Shown: positions 1 through 5,250 of the stretch, piece after piece | How positions within the stretch are numbered: position 1 is the stretch's first letter | How the letters are laid out: every line of letters starts with the position of its first letter | Position numbers and translations under genes: made by a program | Assembly (NCBI GenBank): GCA_031256695.1 | Contig: JAIRQB010000220.1 | Coordinates: 1-6,513, forward strand | DNA length: 6,513 bases | Reading direction: 5' to 3' | DNA from: Elusimicrobiota bacterium | GTDB taxonomy: Bacteria; Elusimicrobiota; Endomicrobiia; Endomicrobiales; Endomicrobiaceae | The notes under the pieces: generated by a model | Database searches by the model: none | The model's input: the letters and a program-made list of their open reading frames with translations, nothing else | What the model was told of the DNA's origin: nothing

Positions 1-723
1 TTTTCTGTTTCTAAAGACCCGCAAAGGCATATTTTAAACGGAGTTTATCTTGCTATGGAGGACGGATTGTTAAAGATGGTATCTACAGACGGCAGAAGAT
101 TGGCTTATATTTTTGAAGAGGTAATGAATGCCAAAACAAAAAAGAAAGCCATAGTGCCTACAGCCGGTGTAAATCTTATCTTGAAAATTATAAGCGGCGA
201 TACAAAAGAAGAAAATATAAAAATGGGATTGTCTGAAAATCAAATAGGCATAGCATTTGACGATATTGTTATACTTTCAGTCTTAATTGAAGGTAGTTTT
301 CCAAACTATGAACAAGTGATAGCGCCGGATAATGACGGATTTTTGTTGCCGAGGCCAAAATGGTCTATAGTCATAAATAATAAGGAAATGCTTAATGTAA
401 TAAAAAGATTTAAAGCAATGACAGATGACGATTTCATATATGGGCTTTTCTTTTCTTTTGACAAAAATATATTAAAAGTTTCTGCCACAGCAACAGGAAT
501 AGGATGTGTAGAGTATGAGGTAACATACATAGATAAGCCGGGCGAAATAGAAGTTCCCTTTGAAACAAGTCTTAACTCAGAATATATAGGGGATGTCTTA
601 AAAAATATTGAAGAAGATTTTTCAGTTTTTGAATTTTCTATACCATCAAATCCTGTATTGATACGTCCTCAAGGCAATAAAAAATATCTATGCGTAGTGA
701 TGCCGATGAAAATGGACATATAG
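1..723 (+). CDS. dnaN: DNA polymerase III subunit beta (sliding clamp), 5'-truncated by the window edge
   Basis: Beta sliding clamp: a dimeric ring that encircles DNA and tethers replicative polymerase and repair partners to the template. The frame is open from base 1, so the true start lies to the left; 240 C-terminal residues are visible, roughly from residue 130 of a typical 366-residue clamp (end of domain II plus domain III). Visible hallmarks are the block RHILNGVYLAMEDG leading into STDGRRLAY (the conserved TDGxRLA of the partner-binding cleft), then EGSFPNYEQVI (family pattern GxFPdY), and the C-terminal CVVMPMKMDI matching the family's near-terminal VMPM. The ATG at 55 lies inside the conserved region and is not the start. 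No terminator is obvious just after the stop, so transcription may continue into the RNA elements downstream. The usual neighbours recF and gyrB do not follow it here. Confidence 0.95.
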   Translation, partial: FSVSKDPQRHILNGVYLAMEDGLLKMVSTDGRRLAYIFEEVMNAKTKKKAIVPTAGVNLILKIISGDTKEENIKMGLSENQIGIAFDDIVILSVLIEGSFPNYEQVIAPDNDGFLLPRPKWSIVINNKEMLNVIKRFKAMTDDDFIYGLFFSFDKNILKVSATATGIGCVEYEVTYIDKPGEIEVPFETSLNSEYIGDVLKNIEEDFSVFEFSIPSNPVLIRPQGNKKYLCVVMPMKMDI

Positions 724-970
724 AGATATAAAAGATTTCAGTATAAACTTTATAACTTTGCAGTTTTGGAAAAAAGATAGAAGCAAGAAATAAAAAAGCG
801 CGCTATTAAATGAAATTCATATTCGCTTAAATAGACGGAGCGCGGCAAGACAGGCGGATTTTTGATAAACAAAAGGCAGTTAGAAATATAAAATTAAGGA
901 CGGCAAGACGAAAAAGTTTTTTTAGAAAGTTTCAGGCGTAGAGATAATAAAATTTTCAAAAGACAAACAT
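724..970. other. Non-coding spacer after dnaN
   Basis: No convincing gene on either strand. The 9-mer CGGCAAGAC occurs twice (843-851 and 901-909). A 10-base version, GGACGGCAAG at 898-907, recurs inverted at 3218-3227 in the other long gap, suggesting shared repeat debris. A weak stem can form between CGCGCT (799-804) and AGCGCG (839-844), enclosing an A/T-rich stretch; it lacks a T-tract and is not a clear terminator. Confidence 0.5.
862..892 (+). promoter_or_regulatory. Possible sigma-70-type promoter upstream of RNA element copy 1
   Basis: TTGATA (862-867) resembles a -35 and TATAAA (887-892) a -10. The spacer is 19 bases, longer than the ideal 17. Transcription would begin near 899 and give a leader of about 70 nt before the first structured element. 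In such AT-rich DNA, matches like this arise easily by chance. GATAAT at 943-948 is an alternative -10 without a good -35. Confidence 0.25.
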
Positions 971-1062
971 CTTTTTGGCGGAAGGTTAACGACCTTCTCA
1001 TATCCGTAAATCTATACAAATAGAGCCGTTGTTTAACGCGGATATAGTTTGACCCCAAAGAG
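971..1062 (+). ncRNA. Structured RNA element, copy 1 (three-way junction, riboswitch-like)
   Basis: Three helices can be drawn. P1 is CTTTTTGG (971-978) with CCAAAGAG (1055-1062), including one T-G wobble. P2 is GAAGGT (981-986) with ACCTTC (992-997) and loop TAACG. P3 is ATATCCG (1000-1006) with CGGATAT (1039-1045), capped by an inner hairpin TCTAT/ATAGA (1011-1015/1020-1024, loop ACAA). Blocks 972-1002 and 1043-1059 match copy 2 (1266-1296 and 1321-1337) with a single difference (A988 versus G1282), while the P3 interior differs completely yet still pairs. Unpaired junction segments 979-980, 998-999 and 1046-1054 are identical between copies, as a binding core would be. Orientation is inferred from the two plus-strand terminators just downstream. 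I do not recognise it as a known riboswitch class. A dispersed palindromic repeat is the main alternative. Confidence 0.55.
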
Positions 1063-1080
1063 TGCCGGATATATTAAAAC

Positions 1081-1108
1081 TTCCGCCGCATAATGCGGCG
1101 GGGTTTTT
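1081..1108 (+). terminator. Intrinsic terminator T1 after RNA element copy 1
   Basis: CCGCCGCA (1083-1090) pairs perfectly with TGCGGCGG (1094-1101) across the triloop TAA. Two further T-G wobbles extend the stem to 1081-1103, and TTTTT (1104-1108) follows. It begins 18 bases after copy 1 ends. Its left arm lies inside CTTCCGCC (1080-1087), which is perfectly complementary to the conserved GGCGGAAG (977-984) of copy 1. An alternative antiterminator pairing is therefore possible. Confidence 0.75.
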
Positions 1109-1156
1109 ACGGCATTTATTTGTGGAGTCAAACTCACAAGTAGATGCCGTTTTTTT
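1109..1156 (+). terminator. Second terminator-like hairpin T2, directly after T1
   Basis: Outer arms ACGGCAT (1109-1115) and ATGCCGT (1144-1150) form 7 pairs. An internal loop follows, then an upper stem (1119-1128 with 1132-1140) with one bulged G at 1125 and apical loop CAA. A run of seven T (1150-1156) closes it, as in an intrinsic terminator on the plus strand. Its upper part contains GGAGTCAAACT (1124-1134), which can pair at 10 of 11 positions with AGTTTGACCCC (1046-1056), the conserved 3' block of copy 1. It is either a second regulated terminator or a degenerate inverted piece of the same repeat. Confidence 0.6.
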
Positions 1157-1176
1157 ATTTTTAGAAGCGCTGTTTG

Positions 1177-1218
1177 CTTTTTGCAATTTTCTGCAAGAAG
1201 GTTAAATCTCTTATTTAA
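1177..1218 (+). other. Two small hairpins between the RNA element copies
   Basis: Hairpin one pairs CTTTTTGCA (1177-1185) with TGCAAGAAG (1192-1200): nine pairs including one wobble, loop ATTTTC. Hairpin two pairs TTAAAT (1202-1207) with ATTTAA (1213-1218), loop CTCTT. AAGGAG (1217-1222) follows and looks like a ribosome binding site, but no start codon lies at a usable distance; the nearest ATG (1256-1258) is followed at once by TAA. Role unknown. Confidence 0.35.
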
Positions 1219-1265
1219 GGAGTGATAAAAAGAAATAAGGCAAAACAAAATCTAAATGTAAATTA

Positions 1266-1339
1266 TTTTTGGCGGAAGGTTGACGACCTTCTCATACAGC
1301 GCGTTTTTATAAACGCGCCGTATAGTTTGACCCCAAAAA
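1266..1339 (+). ncRNA. Structured RNA element, copy 2 (three-way junction, riboswitch-like)
   Basis: Same architecture as copy 1. P1 is TTTTTGG (1266-1272) with CCAAAAA (1333-1339). P2 is GAAGGT (1275-1280) with ACCTTC (1286-1291), loop TGACG. P3 is ATAC (1294-1297) with GTAT (1320-1323), an A-C mismatch, then GCGCGTTT (1299-1306) with AAACGCGC (1311-1318), loop TTAT. P3 has changed sequence and length relative to copy 1 but remains a helix, which is the main evidence that structure is selected. P1 also shows a compatible change (T1268-A1337 here, T973-G1060 in copy 1). Unlike copy 1, no T-tract terminator follows. Instead a hairpin covers the Shine-Dalgarno of the glycosyltransferase about 90 bases downstream. 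Confidence 0.55.
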
Positions 1340-1364
1340 CAATGCGGAATTTTCTATTCGCTTC

Positions 1365-1410
1365 TCGGATATGCAAATAATCGGCTATATCCGATTGGCT
1401 TTATTTTGCA
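1365..1410 (+). promoter_or_regulatory. Region with two mutually exclusive hairpins downstream of copy 2
   Basis: TCGGATAT (1365-1372) can pair with ATATCCGA (1387-1394), eight perfect pairs. Alternatively AATCGG (1379-1384) pairs with CCGATT (1391-1396) around loop CTATAT, inside a larger imperfect palindrome with TGCAAA (1372-1377) facing TTTTGCA (1404-1410). Both folds use 1391-1394, so only one can exist at a time, as in an expression platform. CGGATAT also occurs at 1039-1045 and 1066-1072 near copy 1. Confidence 0.35.
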
Positions 1411-1426
1411 TTATAGAGGTCGGCTG

Positions 1427-1457
1427 TTATCCCCCGCTAAAAATAGAAAGGGGATAA
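1427..1457 (+). promoter_or_regulatory. Hairpin sequestering the ribosome binding site of the glycosyltransferase gene
   Basis: TTATCCCC (1427-1434) is perfectly complementary to GGGGATAA (1450-1457), with a 15-base A-rich loop. The right arm contains most of the Shine-Dalgarno AAAGGGG (1447-1453) and ends one base before the ATG at 1459. When formed, this eight-pair stem would block ribosome loading. Placed after copy 2, it is a plausible translational output. The effect on translation is inferred. Confidence 0.5.
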
Positions 1458-1458
1458 T

Positions 1459-3081
1459 ATGATTAAACAAGCCGTATTAAAGACAAAAGAATTTTTGACA
1501 AAATTTGCAAAGAAGCAAGACAAACAAAATCCGCCGCCGTCTTTGCAAAATTTAGACGCGGGAAAATTTTGCAATCACTCAGTTTTTAATAAAAACAGTT
1601 TTTTAATAGTTTTGTTTTCAACAATAGCCGTCAAAATTATTTTTGCGGGCATTTTGCCTATAACTTCCGACGAAGCGTATTTTGTTCTATGGGGACGTCA
1701 TCTTGATTTCGGATACTATGACCATACTCCGATGATAGGCTGGATTTTATATTTGATGAATTTTACAGGCAGTTCGGCTTTTATTATGCGGTTGCCTGCT
1801 ATAGCGTTTAGTTCCGTTGTCGGCATCGGCATTTATACCGTTTTAAAAGAGGACGGAGGACAAAAAGCCTTTTTAATTTCATCCCTTTATCTGCTGTCTC
1901 CTCTAAACATTTTCAACATTCTCGCAGTCAATGACTCGCCGCTTTTTTTCTTTTCATTTTTTTCCTGTTTTTTTCTTTATTTAGCGTTAAAAAAAGAGCG
2001 ACTCCTTTATTATGCCCTCTCGGGCATATTGTTAGGATGCGCTTTTTTATCAAAAGAGATAGCCGTTCTATTAGGTTTTTCCTATCTGCTTTACTTCTTG
2101 TTTTCTCAAAAATCTTTCCAAAAAACATCTGGTTTTGCGCTTTTATTTGCCGCTATTTTTCCTTTTGCCGCATTATTTATCGCATATAATTATTTTCACA
2201 ACTGGGCGAACATTCTTTTTAATGTTTTCAACCGCAACAAAGAAGAAGTTTTTGAGATTTACAAACCGCTTGCCTTTATTTTGTCGTCTCTTTATTTGTT
2301 AACCCCGCCAATAGCGTTTTACCTTGTAAAAAAACGAAAAACTTTAATGCAGTCGGCATTTTCAAAAAAGGATTTTTCTGTTTTTCTTTTTGCCTTCCTT
2401 TTCCCGCTTTTATTTTTCGCTCTAATTTCTTTTAAAGCGGTTGTAGGTTTGCATTGGCTAATTTCTTTTTATCCGTTTATGTATATTTTGTTGCCGCAAT
2501 TTTTGTCTCAAAGCGAAATTATAAATAGCGTTAAATTTACAACTTTCTTTTCTGTGGCTCATATCCTAATAGCCTTTGTTGTTTTATCCTTGCCAATTTC
2601 TCTAATCAAAAATAATCCTAATTACAATTTGATAGCGATGAGCAAATATCCGCAAGAATTATTAAGAGTTTTAAATTCTAATGAAAACAATTTTGTATTT
2701 GCCGCGCCTTCATATTCCGACGCTTCTATTTTAGAGTTTTACAGCGGTAAAAGAACGATTCTTTTCGGCAAAGGCTCAAAATATGCGAGACAAAACGATT
2801 TTTGGACGGATTTTAAAGCGTTAAACGGCAAGAACATTTTAATTGTCCGAAATTCCCGTCCGGATGCCGGCGAATATCAGCCTTTTTTTGATTATATTTC
2901 AGAAGAAGAGTTTTACCTCAAAGGCGCTCGGTTTTATTTTGTAAAAGGATACGGCTTTAAATATGAAGTTTATAAGGAGAGAATTTTGTCTGCAATAAAA
3001 GAAGAGTTTTACAAAGTCCCCAAATATCTGCCGATGCCGAAAAAGGAAAAAGACAAAGGATTTATTGGAAAATATTTTTAA
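1459..3081 (+). CDS. ArnT/PMT-type membrane glycosyltransferase (GT39/GT83-like, PMT_2 domain)
   Basis: Multi-pass inner-membrane glycosyltransferase of the dolichyl-/polyprenyl-phosphate-dependent GT-C type. Such enzymes move a sugar from a lipid-phosphate carrier to lipid A, glycan or protein on the outer face of the membrane. The 540 residues begin with a Lys-rich cytosolic tail of about 45 residues, then a first membrane span (about 48-66). The first periplasmic loop carries the catalytic-type acidic pair TSDEAY (Asp71-Glu72) and GYYDHTPMIGW (about 85-95), closely matching the family's DEAYYW...GYYDHPPM. Further marks are NDSP (158-161), LSKE (197-200) and GLHW (330-333), with about ten hydrophobic spans to residue 382. 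A soluble C-terminal domain follows (about 385-540), as in ArnT-like proteins. ATG 1459 has AAAGGGG five bases upstream, within a hairpin. Acceptor and donor are unknown; it is not necessarily an aminoarabinose transferase, so no symbol is given. Confidence 0.85.
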   Translation: MIKQAVLKTKEFLTKFAKKQDKQNPPPSLQNLDAGKFCNHSVFNKNSFLIVLFSTIAVKIIFAGILPITSDEAYFVLWGRHLDFGYYDHTPMIGWILYLMNFTGSSAFIMRLPAIAFSSVVGIGIYTVLKEDGGQKAFLISSLYLLSPLNIFNILAVNDSPLFFFSFFSCFFLYLALKKERLLYYALSGILLGCAFLSKEIAVLLGFSYLLYFLFSQKSFQKTSGFALLFAAIFPFAALFIAYNYFHNWANILFNVFNRNKEEVFEIYKPLAFILSSLYLLTPPIAFYLVKKRKTLMQSAFSKKDFSVFLFAFLFPLLFFALISFKAVVGLHWLISFYPFMYILLPQFLSQSEIINSVKFTTFFSVAHILIAFVVLSLPISLIKNNPNYNLIAMSKYPQELLRVLNSNENNFVFAAPSYSDASILEFYSGKRTILFGKGSKYARQNDFWTDFKALNGKNILIVRNSRPDAGEYQPFFDYISEEEFYLKGARFYFVKGYGFKYEVYKERILSAIKEEFYKVPKYLPMPKKEKDKGFIGKYF

Positions 3082-3415
3082 AAGACGGTCAAAAGTGAAA
3101 AGTTAAGAGTTGTGAGTTTTGGCTTTGCGAACCGATGGGTAAAACTGCTCGCCAGTTTTGCTGTAATCTAGTATGCGCTTTGTCCGACTTTCATAAAACA
3201 ACGTTTGCTTCCGCTTCCTTGCCGTCCCGCCTCGCCTTCCGAAAATCAAAATTTAAAACTCAAACTTCTTAATTGTCGTTTATCGTTTATTTTGCAAAAG
3301 AAATTTACAGAAAATTTATAATAAGGACCTCGCGGCTGTCCGCATAGATGAATTCAATAGTCTGATATAATCGGCAAATCAAACAAAGCGGCAGTTTCAT
3401 CAAGGAGGAGGAAAA
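3082..3415. other. Non-coding gap between glycosyltransferase and scaffold genes
   Basis: No gene is supported. The left part begins with A/G/T-rich near-repeats of the type GTGAAAAGTTAAGAGTTGTG. A hairpin AAAACTG (3141-3147) / CAGTTTT (3153-3159), loop CTCGC, follows but lacks a T-tract, so it is at best a weak terminator for the glycosyltransferase. The stretch at about 3120-3245 is more GC-rich than its flanks. Read on the minus strand from about 3240 to 3079 it is an almost open frame broken by a TAG (3169-3171), resembling repeat or gene debris. The 10-mer CTTGCCGTCC (3218-3227) is the inverse of 898-907. The right part carries promoter-like elements and a small GCGG/CCGC hairpin (3332-3343). 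Confidence 0.45.
3292..3322 (+). promoter_or_regulatory. Candidate promoter for the scaffold-GGGtGRT operon
   Basis: A perfect -10 hexamer TATAAT lies at 3317-3322, with a poor -35 candidate TTGCAA (3292-3297) 19 bases upstream. This would give a 5' leader of about 85 nt containing the small GCGG/CCGC hairpin (3332-3343). A second perfect TATAAT at 3366-3371, nearer the gene, is an alternative but has no recognisable -35. No known iron-sulfur regulator operator is evident. Confidence 0.4.
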
Positions 3416-4108
3416 ATGCATTATTCAAAAGAAGTAGAGAGGATGTATTGCGTAGCAAAGGGTCCAGACCACGGTCCAGCGCCTATACCTGAAGAGGGCA
3501 AATGGGTTCAAGCCAGAGAAATTAAAGACATTAGCGGTTTGACGCACGGAGTAGGCTGGTGCGCGCCTCAACAAGGCGCTTGTAAATTGACGCTCAATGT
3601 CAAAGACGGCATTATAGTAGAGGCTTTAATTGAAACTATAGGCTGTTCAGGTATGACGCATTCTGCCGCTATGGCGGGTGAAATTTTGACGGGCAAGACT
3701 ATACTTGAAGCGCTAAATACTGATTTAGTATGCGATGCCATAAATACCGCTATGCGCGAATTGTTTTTGCAAATAGTCTATGGCAGAACTCAAAGCGCTT
3801 TTTCTGAAAACGGTCTTGAAGTAGGAGCGGGTTTAGAGGATTTAGGCAAAGGGACGCGCTCTCAAACAGCCACAATTTATTCAACTTCAGCAAAAGGAAC
3901 CCGCTATTTGGAAATGGCGGAAGGCTATATCACTAAACTCGCATTAGACGATGAGGATTTGATAATAGGTTATGAATTTGTGCGTCTAGGGGTTATGATG
4001 GAAAAAATTTCCAAAGGGACAGAGCCTAAAAAGGCATTAGAAGAGGCGACGGGGCATTACGGCAGGTTTGAGAATGCGGCAAAATATATAAATCCGCGCC
4101 AAGAATAA
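3416..4108 (+). CDS. NifU/IscU-like iron-sulfur cluster scaffold homologue with C-terminal extension
   Basis: Residues about 40-120 resemble the NifU N-terminal (IscU) fold, which builds [2Fe-2S] clusters on three cysteines and passes them to target proteins in the cytoplasm. GACKLTLNVKDGIIVEA and IETIGCSGMTHSAAMAGEILTGKTILEAL align by eye with IscU's ACGD...V-D-GII and YGCGSAIASS...GKSLDEA. The three scaffold cysteines would be Cys56, Cys77 and Cys106 (LVCDAINTAM); Cys12 and Cys49 are extra. The Asp two residues after the first IscU cysteine is replaced by Leu58. At 230 residues it is about 100 longer than IscU. The C-terminal part (about 121-230) is not part of that fold and I cannot assign it. 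ATG 3416 follows a near-perfect AAGGAGGAGG (3402-3411). The next gene, encoding GGGtGRT protein, lies 47 bases downstream; this pairing recurs in anaerobes. A bona fide scaffold role is inferred. Confidence 0.8.
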   Translation: MHYSKEVERMYCVAKGPDHGPAPIPEEGKWVQAREIKDISGLTHGVGWCAPQQGACKLTLNVKDGIIVEALIETIGCSGMTHSAAMAGEILTGKTILEALNTDLVCDAINTAMRELFLQIVYGRTQSAFSENGLEVGAGLEDLGKGTRSQTATIYSTSAKGTRYLEMAEGYITKLALDDEDLIIGYEFVRLGVMMEKISKGTEPKKALEEATGHYGRFENAAKYINPRQE

Positions 4109-4155
4109 TCATAAAAGGCAATTAAAAATTATGAATTGAGAATTAAGGAGATTTT

Positions 4156-5160
4156 ATGTCTATAACATTTGAAGGTTATGAAAAAAGGATAGATAAGATA
4201 AATGATGTTTGCAGGAAAAACGGCATTAAGGGTTTAGAAGATGCCGCTAAAATTTGCAAAGAGCGCGGCATAGATGTTGATAAAATAGTCAAAGGCACTC
4301 AGTTGATTGCTTTTGAAAACGCTTCTTGGGCATACACTTTGGGCTGCGCGCTTGCTTTAAAAAGAGGCGTTAAAACGGCAGAAGAGGCGGCAATTTGCAT
4401 AGGGGAAGGGTTGCAGGCTTTTTGCGTCCCCGGCTCTGTAGCGGAGCAAAGGCAAGTGGGGCAAGGACACGGCAATTTGGCGGCTATGCTTTTAAATGAA
4501 AATACAAAATGTTTTTGTTTTTTAGCGGGGCATGAGAGTTTTGCCGCCGCAGAAGGCGCTATAGGCATAGCGCGCACTGCCAATAAGGTTCGCAAAGAGC
4601 CTTTGAGAGTTATTTTAAACGGACTCGGCAAAGATGCCGCTATGATAATTTCCCGCATAAATGGTTTCACCTATATGCAGACTGAATTTGATTATTCCAA
4701 TGACGAAATAAGGATAGCCGCAGAATATAAGTATTCAGACGGCGATAAGGCAAAAGTCCGCTGTTACGGCGCAGACGATGTCCGCGAAGGCGTAGCCATA
4801 ATGCAATTAGAGAAAGTAGATGTTTCTATCACAGGCAATTCCACAAATCCAACGCGTTTTCAACATCCCGTAGCGGGAACTTATAAAAAGTGGGCTAATG
4901 ATAACGGCAAAAAGTATTTTTCTGTAGCCTCAGGCGGCGGAACGGGGCGGACATTGCACCCTGACAATATGGCGGCAGGTCCCGCTTCTTACGGTATGAC
5001 AGACACTATGGGGCGTATGCATTCTGACGCTCAATTTGCCGGGTCCTCCTCTGTCCCCGCTCACGTAGAGATGATGGGTCTTATAGGTATGGGGAATAAT
5101 CCAATGGTAGGCGCTTCGGTAGCGGTTGCTGTGGCAGTCCAAGAGAGTTATAAAAAATAA
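4156..5160 (+). CDS. GGGtGRT protein (conserved family of unknown function)
   Basis: Recognised by its namesake motif GGGTGRT at residues 260-266 and the following conserved stretch LHPDNMAAGPASYGMTDTMG. The family is a full-length soluble protein of about this size (334 residues), known mostly from anaerobic bacteria and often encoded next to a NifU-like protein, as here. No biochemical function is established to my knowledge. Visible features: no signal peptide or membrane anchor; eight cysteines (19, 34, 64, 81, 90, 119, 121, 203), several in the N-terminal half near Gly-rich VGQGHGNLAA (101-110), including a CFC at 119-121; an Ala/Val-rich C-terminus. The Gly-rich motifs suggest nucleotide or cofactor binding, and the cysteines plus the neighbour suggest an iron-sulfur or redox link; both are inference. 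ATG 4156 has TTAAGGAG (4143-4150) five bases upstream. It is co-directional with the scaffold gene, with no terminator between them. Confidence 0.88.
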   Translation: MSITFEGYEKRIDKINDVCRKNGIKGLEDAAKICKERGIDVDKIVKGTQLIAFENASWAYTLGCALALKRGVKTAEEAAICIGEGLQAFCVPGSVAEQRQVGQGHGNLAAMLLNENTKCFCFLAGHESFAAAEGAIGIARTANKVRKEPLRVILNGLGKDAAMIISRINGFTYMQTEFDYSNDEIRIAAEYKYSDGDKAKVRCYGADDVREGVAIMQLEKVDVSITGNSTNPTRFQHPVAGTYKKWANDNGKKYFSVASGGGTGRTLHPDNMAAGPASYGMTDTMGRMHSDAQFAGSSSVPAHVEMMGLIGMGNNPMVGASVAVAVAVQESYKK

Positions 5161-5193
5161 AGGCAGTTATAACTTATAATTTAAAAGCGCAAT

Positions 5194-5233
5194 AAAAAAA
5201 AGAGACTCGGCAAATAACCGAGTCTCTTTTTTT
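5194..5233. terminator. Bidirectional intrinsic terminator between convergent genes
   Basis: GAGACTCGG (5202-5210) pairs perfectly with CCGAGTCTC (5218-5226) across loop CAAATAA. Eight A (5194-5201) precede and seven T (5227-5233) follow, so the hairpin has a T-tract on both strands. It sits between the GGGtGRT stop (5160) and the phosphatase stop (5251) and can end both transcripts. Confidence 0.92.
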
Positions 5234-5250
5234 GTTTTACGAAAAACAAT

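Noticed and set aside
998..1248. Two overlapping minus-strand open frames across the RNA element and terminators
   Set aside because: They run through strong palindromes and terminator stems, lack ribosome binding sites and show no protein-like pattern.
1217..1258. A strong AAGGAG between the RNA copies, suggesting a small leader peptide gene
   Set aside because: No ATG lies within usable distance. The GTG at 1222 overlaps the Shine-Dalgarno itself, and the ATG at 1256 is immediately followed by TAA. The frame from GTG would read through the structured element, which shows no coding pattern.
971..1339. The two elements as a purine, THF, glutamine, c-di-GMP or other known three-helix riboswitch
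   Set aside because: The conserved junction sequences (GGCGGAAGGTT and AGTTTGACCCC) do not match the consensus cores of those classes as I remember them, so no class name is given.
971..1339. A CRISPR array or integron attC sites
   Set aside because: There are only two copies, each internally palindromic with a variable middle, 204 bases apart. There is no regular spacer pattern, no cas or integrase gene, and no attC core sequences.
3141..3159. Hairpin as the terminator of the glycosyltransferase gene
   Set aside because: The stem is seven pairs, but only four T follow within the arm itself and no T-tract follows the stem, so it is listed only as a hairpin within the gap.
4109..4155. A/T-rich near-repeats before the GGGtGRT gene as a functional repeat
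   Set aside because: The ATTAAAAATT / AATTGAGAATT pattern is low-complexity sequence expected in AT-rich intergenic DNA; only the Shine-Dalgarno at its end is clearly functional.
4299..4670. Long minus-strand open frame opposite the GGGtGRT gene
   Set aside because: It is the shadow of a clearly coding plus-strand frame. Its product is low-complexity and has no ribosome binding site or recognisable domain.
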